Shown here: positions 63,982 to 64,000 of the stretch, in pieces | Layout: each line of letters opens with the position of its first letter | How positions within the stretch are numbered: the stretch's first letter is position 1 | Assembly (NCBI RefSeq): GCF_016881405.1 | Contig: NZ_WOFE01000001.1 | Location: forward strand, 124,001-188,000 | Direction of reading: 5' to 3' | DNA length: 64,000 nucleotides | Origin: Deefgea chitinilytica | Lineage (GTDB): Bacteria > Pseudomonadota > Gammaproteobacteria > Burkholderiales > Chitinibacteraceae | Notes under the pieces: generated by a model | Told to the model about the DNA's origin: nothing | The model's database searches: none | The model's input: only the letters and a program-made list of their open reading frames with translations | Program-made: the position numbers and the translations under genes

Positions 63982-64000
63982 ATGGCAAAATTATTTTTAA
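63982..64000 (+). CDS. Start of a downstream gene (truncated by window edge)
   Basis: ATG 63982 opens MAKLFL, with a loose TTGGA about 12 bases ahead. It lies 20 bases after the PP2C stop on the same strand. Kinase-PP2C pairs of this type are often followed by an FHA-domain gene beginning MAKL-, so an FHA protein is likely, but six codons cannot prove it. Confidence 0.4.

Noticed and set aside
1-64000. CRISPR arrays, tRNA or rRNA genes, prophage or IS transposases, toxin-antitoxin pairs
   Set aside because: No regularly spaced repeats, no TPsiC-like GGTTCGAATCC with a cloverleaf, and no transposase, integrase or antitoxin motif were found on either strand.

Overview
The window is a contiguous chromosomal segment of a Gram-negative betaproteobacterium, most likely of the Neisseriales (Chitinibacter/Deefgea/Iodobacter type). 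This rests on gene order and protein families: def-fmt-htpX-rsmB-DUF4390-ntrYX-trkAH, lptD-surA-pdxA-ksgA divergent from amgK-murU, dnaX-ybaB-recR, LysM-dprA-smg-topA, and outer-membrane LPS assembly. Base composition looks close to 50% GC by eye. No tRNA, rRNA, CRISPR array, transposase or phage gene was seen. The genus is an inference.

Layout. 1-2456 is the C-terminal ~90% of PEP carboxylase, followed by a small secreted protein. 2968-3878 is a 0.9-kb gene-free stretch holding a promoter-like site, several hairpins and a terminator (candidate structured RNA or repeat). 3879-6324 carries convergent murB and mpl (peptidoglycan precursor synthesis and recycling), then a diguanylate cyclase. 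7478-18880 (minus strand) is a LysE exporter followed by a tightly packed run, in transcription order def, fmt, htpX, rsmB, DUF4390, ntrY, ntrX, trkA, trkH. 19051-24058 (plus) is a LysM protein, dprA, smg and topA. 24183-28366 holds a GAF/PAS/GGDEF/EAL protein and amino-acid-type ABC components. 28582-35896 is the outer-membrane operon lptD-surA-pdxA-ksgA with divergent amgK-murU, the MurNAc recycling branch. 36065-40033 holds phaC and tkt. 40034-41740 is a short accessory-looking island: a broken small ORF, an AT-rich membrane-anchored unknown, a palindromic repeat and a small unknown. 41743-46468 holds ETF-ubiquinone oxidoreductase divergent from etfBA-fpr, plus a STAS protein. 46529-48978 is ntrBC, and 49254-51809 is a set of small envelope/redox genes with dacB. 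51913-54997 is dnaX-ybaB-recR, followed by a convergent MASE1-GGDEF protein. 56704-58113 is glnA. 58388-64000 runs rhodanese, aroE, mtgA, then a CHASE2 Ser/Thr kinase-PP2C phosphatase cassette.

Themes. (1) Nitrogen control: both glnA and ntrBC have a sigma54-type -24/-12 element and the same NtrC-type dyad upstream, so this segment carries a self-consistent NtrC regulon. (2) A second NtrC-family regulator, NtrX, is degenerate in its AAA+ core (no Walker A lysine, no GAFTGA, altered Walker B) and probably works without sigma54 activation. (3) Cell wall: murB, mpl, amgK, murU, dacB and mtgA. (4) c-di-GMP: two cyclases with intact GGEEF and an RxxD I-site, and one dual GGDEF-EAL protein. (5) Intergenic repeats: several unrelated palindromic elements sit in spacers between housekeeping genes (28421-28568, 35105-35185, 41249-41323, 53684-53840, 54234-54325).

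Most of the window is ordinary core genome. The strongest unexplained items are the structured region 3384-3824, the degenerate NtrX and the palindromic spacer elements. All calls come from reading the sequence; no database search was possible.
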